Shown piece by piece: positions 4,909 to 6,089 of a DNA stretch of 6,089 nucleotides. The notes under the pieces were generated by a model. That model saw nothing but the letters and a program-made list of their open reading frames with translations. It did no database searches and was not told the DNA's origin. This DNA is from Candidatus Uhrbacteria bacterium. GTDB taxonomy: Bacteria; Patescibacteriota; Patescibacteriia; UBA9934; UBA9568. A program made the translations under genes and the position numbers. Location of the stretch: positions 16,884 to 22,972 of the forward strand of contig DNKR01000018.1 of the NCBI GenBank assembly GCA_003497135.1, in the 5' to 3' direction. Numbering within the stretch: the stretch's first letter is position 1; each line of letters begins with the position of its first letter.

Positions 4909-6089
4909 CCTTCTTGGCAATCCGATTAACAATGCGTAAACGGGCTTGGACAGCAGAAACCGCTTCTGCACCACAAATACCAGACAATTCAGAAAGAATA
5001 TCCGGAATTTCCTTATCGCGCTTCATATTAAGAAGCGATTTAAGAGATTCTGGAACTTGCTTAACCCTGTCTGGATTTTTGTCAAAAATCGCACCGGTAT
5101 TGTGCTGAAGGTCAAAGATATGATCAACTAAGGCCTCTGTTCCGCCTTTACTTGCCCAAAGCGAGTAACCGGCGCTTGCTATGCGCGACCAAGATGTTCC
5201 GCCAAAATTCTCGCGCCAGCCTGAACTAATAAATCTACCACTGGCTGAATCAAAAAAATCAAGGATTTGTTCTTTTAATGCGCGTGAATATACACTATCT
5301 GGAGCGCCAAAAGGCGTTTGTAATCCACTGTCTGGCTGGTGACGCAGTTCTGATGAAACCGCTTCAATCATATATTGCTTTAGCCATGTTCGTAAATCCG
5401 CTCGTTCCTTATCAATCCCAGAAATCAATTCTTCAATAGCCGAGCGATCCTTAAAATCCAGTTTATACTTCCAGTCAGGAACAGACATTATGCGATTAAT
5501 AATTCCCTCTATATACGACCCGGCGTAAAATCGAAGGACCTCATCAGTCACAACATGCGTGCGGGTGTCCAAAGGCCGGGGCAGTTTTTCAACGGGTTCT
5601 TCAGCAACAATTTTAGCTGGCTCTGCTTCAGGAATGGGTACATTGGAAAGCCGCATGCACGCCTCAAGATACTTTGTGTTTTTGGTACGGCCATCCCGAC
5701 GAAGTTCAAGCAACACATCTTGAATAGCAGATGGTTCAAGGAAACCTTGCATGGACTTTGCCCCGAATATTGCAGACATGTTTTGCATCCATATGTGTAC
5801 TGCCTGAAAACGATGTTGAGATAATGCATCATTGATGTCTATCAAAAGTTGTGAGGCTATATCTGGCGTAATTGCGTGCTCTGGAAATTTTTCTAGATTA
5901 TTAGCAATAAAGCCAATATCTCCTTTATCAACCAATGTCTTGACCAAGCCGGGAATGTCAACCGAAGCTTTTAGAAATTTATCAAGGTTGTCGGCGATAA
6001 TATCAGAGCGTCCTTGATCAACCAAGGTCTTGAACAGAACAGGAATGTCAACTGAACCTTCTGGGAATTTATCAAGGTTGGCGGCGATA
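4898..6089 (-). CDS. Hypothetical protein with 30-residue tandem repeats (C-terminal part, 5' end outside window)
   Basis: I do not recognise a named family. The frame stays open to the right edge, so the true start lies outside. The TTG at 6025 lies inside a repeat and is not a credible start. There are 396 complete codons before the TGA. Numbering visible residues from the first full codon, 1-21 are the end of one repeat, 22-51 a full 30-residue repeat beginning LVDQG, and about 52-81 a degenerate copy beginning LVDKG. Each has a core like IAxNLDKF followed by a short acidic/hydrophobic stretch. The pattern suggests a helical, solenoid-like array. A helical segment follows (about 82-150), then a Pro/Glu-rich linker (about 150-173), then a C-terminal region (about 175-396) rich in Trp and aromatic residues with SGWRENFGGTSW (289-300) and DLQHNTGAIFDK (326-337). 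No signal peptide or membrane segment is visible in this part. From memory, similar repeat proteins occur in Patescibacteria, without known function. Coding is secure; function is unknown. Confidence 0.85.
   Translation of the reverse strand, partial: IAANLDKFPEGSVDIPVLFKTLVDQGRSDIIADNLDKFLKASVDIPGLVKTLVDKGDIGFIANNLEKFPEHAITPDIASQLLIDINDALSQHRFQAVHIWMQNMSAIFGAKSMQGFLEPSAIQDVLLELRRDGRTKNTKYLEACMRLSNVPIPEAEPAKIVAEEPVEKLPRPLDTRTHVVTDEVLRFYAGSYIEGIINRIMSVPDWKYKLDFKDRSAIEELISGIDKERADLRTWLKQYMIEAVSSELRHQPDSGLQTPFGAPDSVYSRALKEQILDFFDSASGRFISSGWRENFGGTSWSRIASAGYSLWASKGGTEALVDHIFDLQHNTGAIFDKNPDRVKQVPESLKSLLNMKRDKEIPDILSELSGICGAEAVSAVQARLRIVNRIAKKVGV
5846..6089 (-). repeat. In-gene tandem repeat, 90-bp (30-codon) unit, about 2.7 copies
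   Basis: Three consecutive in-frame units are visible: a partial one at 6089-6026, a full one at 6025-5936, and a diverged one at 5935-about 5846. The first two match at about 51 of 63 shared bases by hand alignment. Examples are the shared stretches CAACCTTGATAAATT and GTTGACATTCC. The third is clearly related at protein level (LVDKG, IANNLEKF) but weaker at DNA level. The array runs off the window, so the total copy number is unknown. The gradient from similar to diverged toward the C-terminal end suggests expansion by internal duplication, with the last unit capping the array. Confidence 0.85.

Noticed and set aside
6023..6025. TTG at 6025 as the start of the repeat protein
   Set aside because: The reading frame stays open upstream and encodes another copy of the same repeat, so this codon is an internal Leu.
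1..6089. CRISPR array, tRNA or rRNA genes, transposase or attachment sites
   Set aside because: No spaced direct repeats, cloverleaf-like segments, rRNA stretches or recombinase motifs were seen. The only direct repeats are in-frame coding repeats at the right edge.

Overview
The window looks like ordinary chromosomal DNA of a small-genome bacterium, most plausibly a member of the Candidate Phyla Radiation (Patescibacteria, Parcubacteria-like). The basis is indirect. The genes are tightly packed, the base composition is moderate, the CTP synthase has motif variants unlike those of the familiar model bacteria, and a repeat-containing hypothetical protein resembles ones I recall from that group. 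TGA is used as a stop in two genes, so a recoded-UGA lineage (SR1/Gracilibacteria) is unlikely. The lineage call is an inference.

All six genes are on the minus strand, so transcription runs from high to low coordinates. In transcription order they are: (1) the 3' part of a hypothetical protein with 30-residue tandem repeats, cut by the right edge of the window; (2) a 127-bp gap with candidate promoter elements; (3) an S41 carboxyl-terminal processing protease; (4) a NUDIX hydrolase starting 5 bp later; (5) an EI24/CysZ-like membrane protein overlapping the NUDIX gene by 4 bp (ATGA); (6) ribosomal protein bL9, 9 bp later, possibly with its own promoter; (7) a 190-bp gap filled mainly by a ~129-bp imperfect inverted repeat; (8) pyrG (CTP synthase), followed by a probable intrinsic terminator near the left edge.

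Protease, NUDIX, EI24 and bL9 look like one operon by spacing. Their products belong to unrelated housekeeping processes: envelope proteolysis, nucleotide sanitation, membrane function, and the ribosome. pyrG may be transcribed with them or separately; the inverted repeat lies between.

I see no defence system, CRISPR array, RNA gene or transposase. The points most worth a second look are the tandem-repeat protein with its unrecognised C-terminal domain, the MITE/REP-like inverted repeat before pyrG, and the absence of Shine-Dalgarno sequences combined with promoter -10 boxes placed almost on top of start codons, which suggests leaderless messages.
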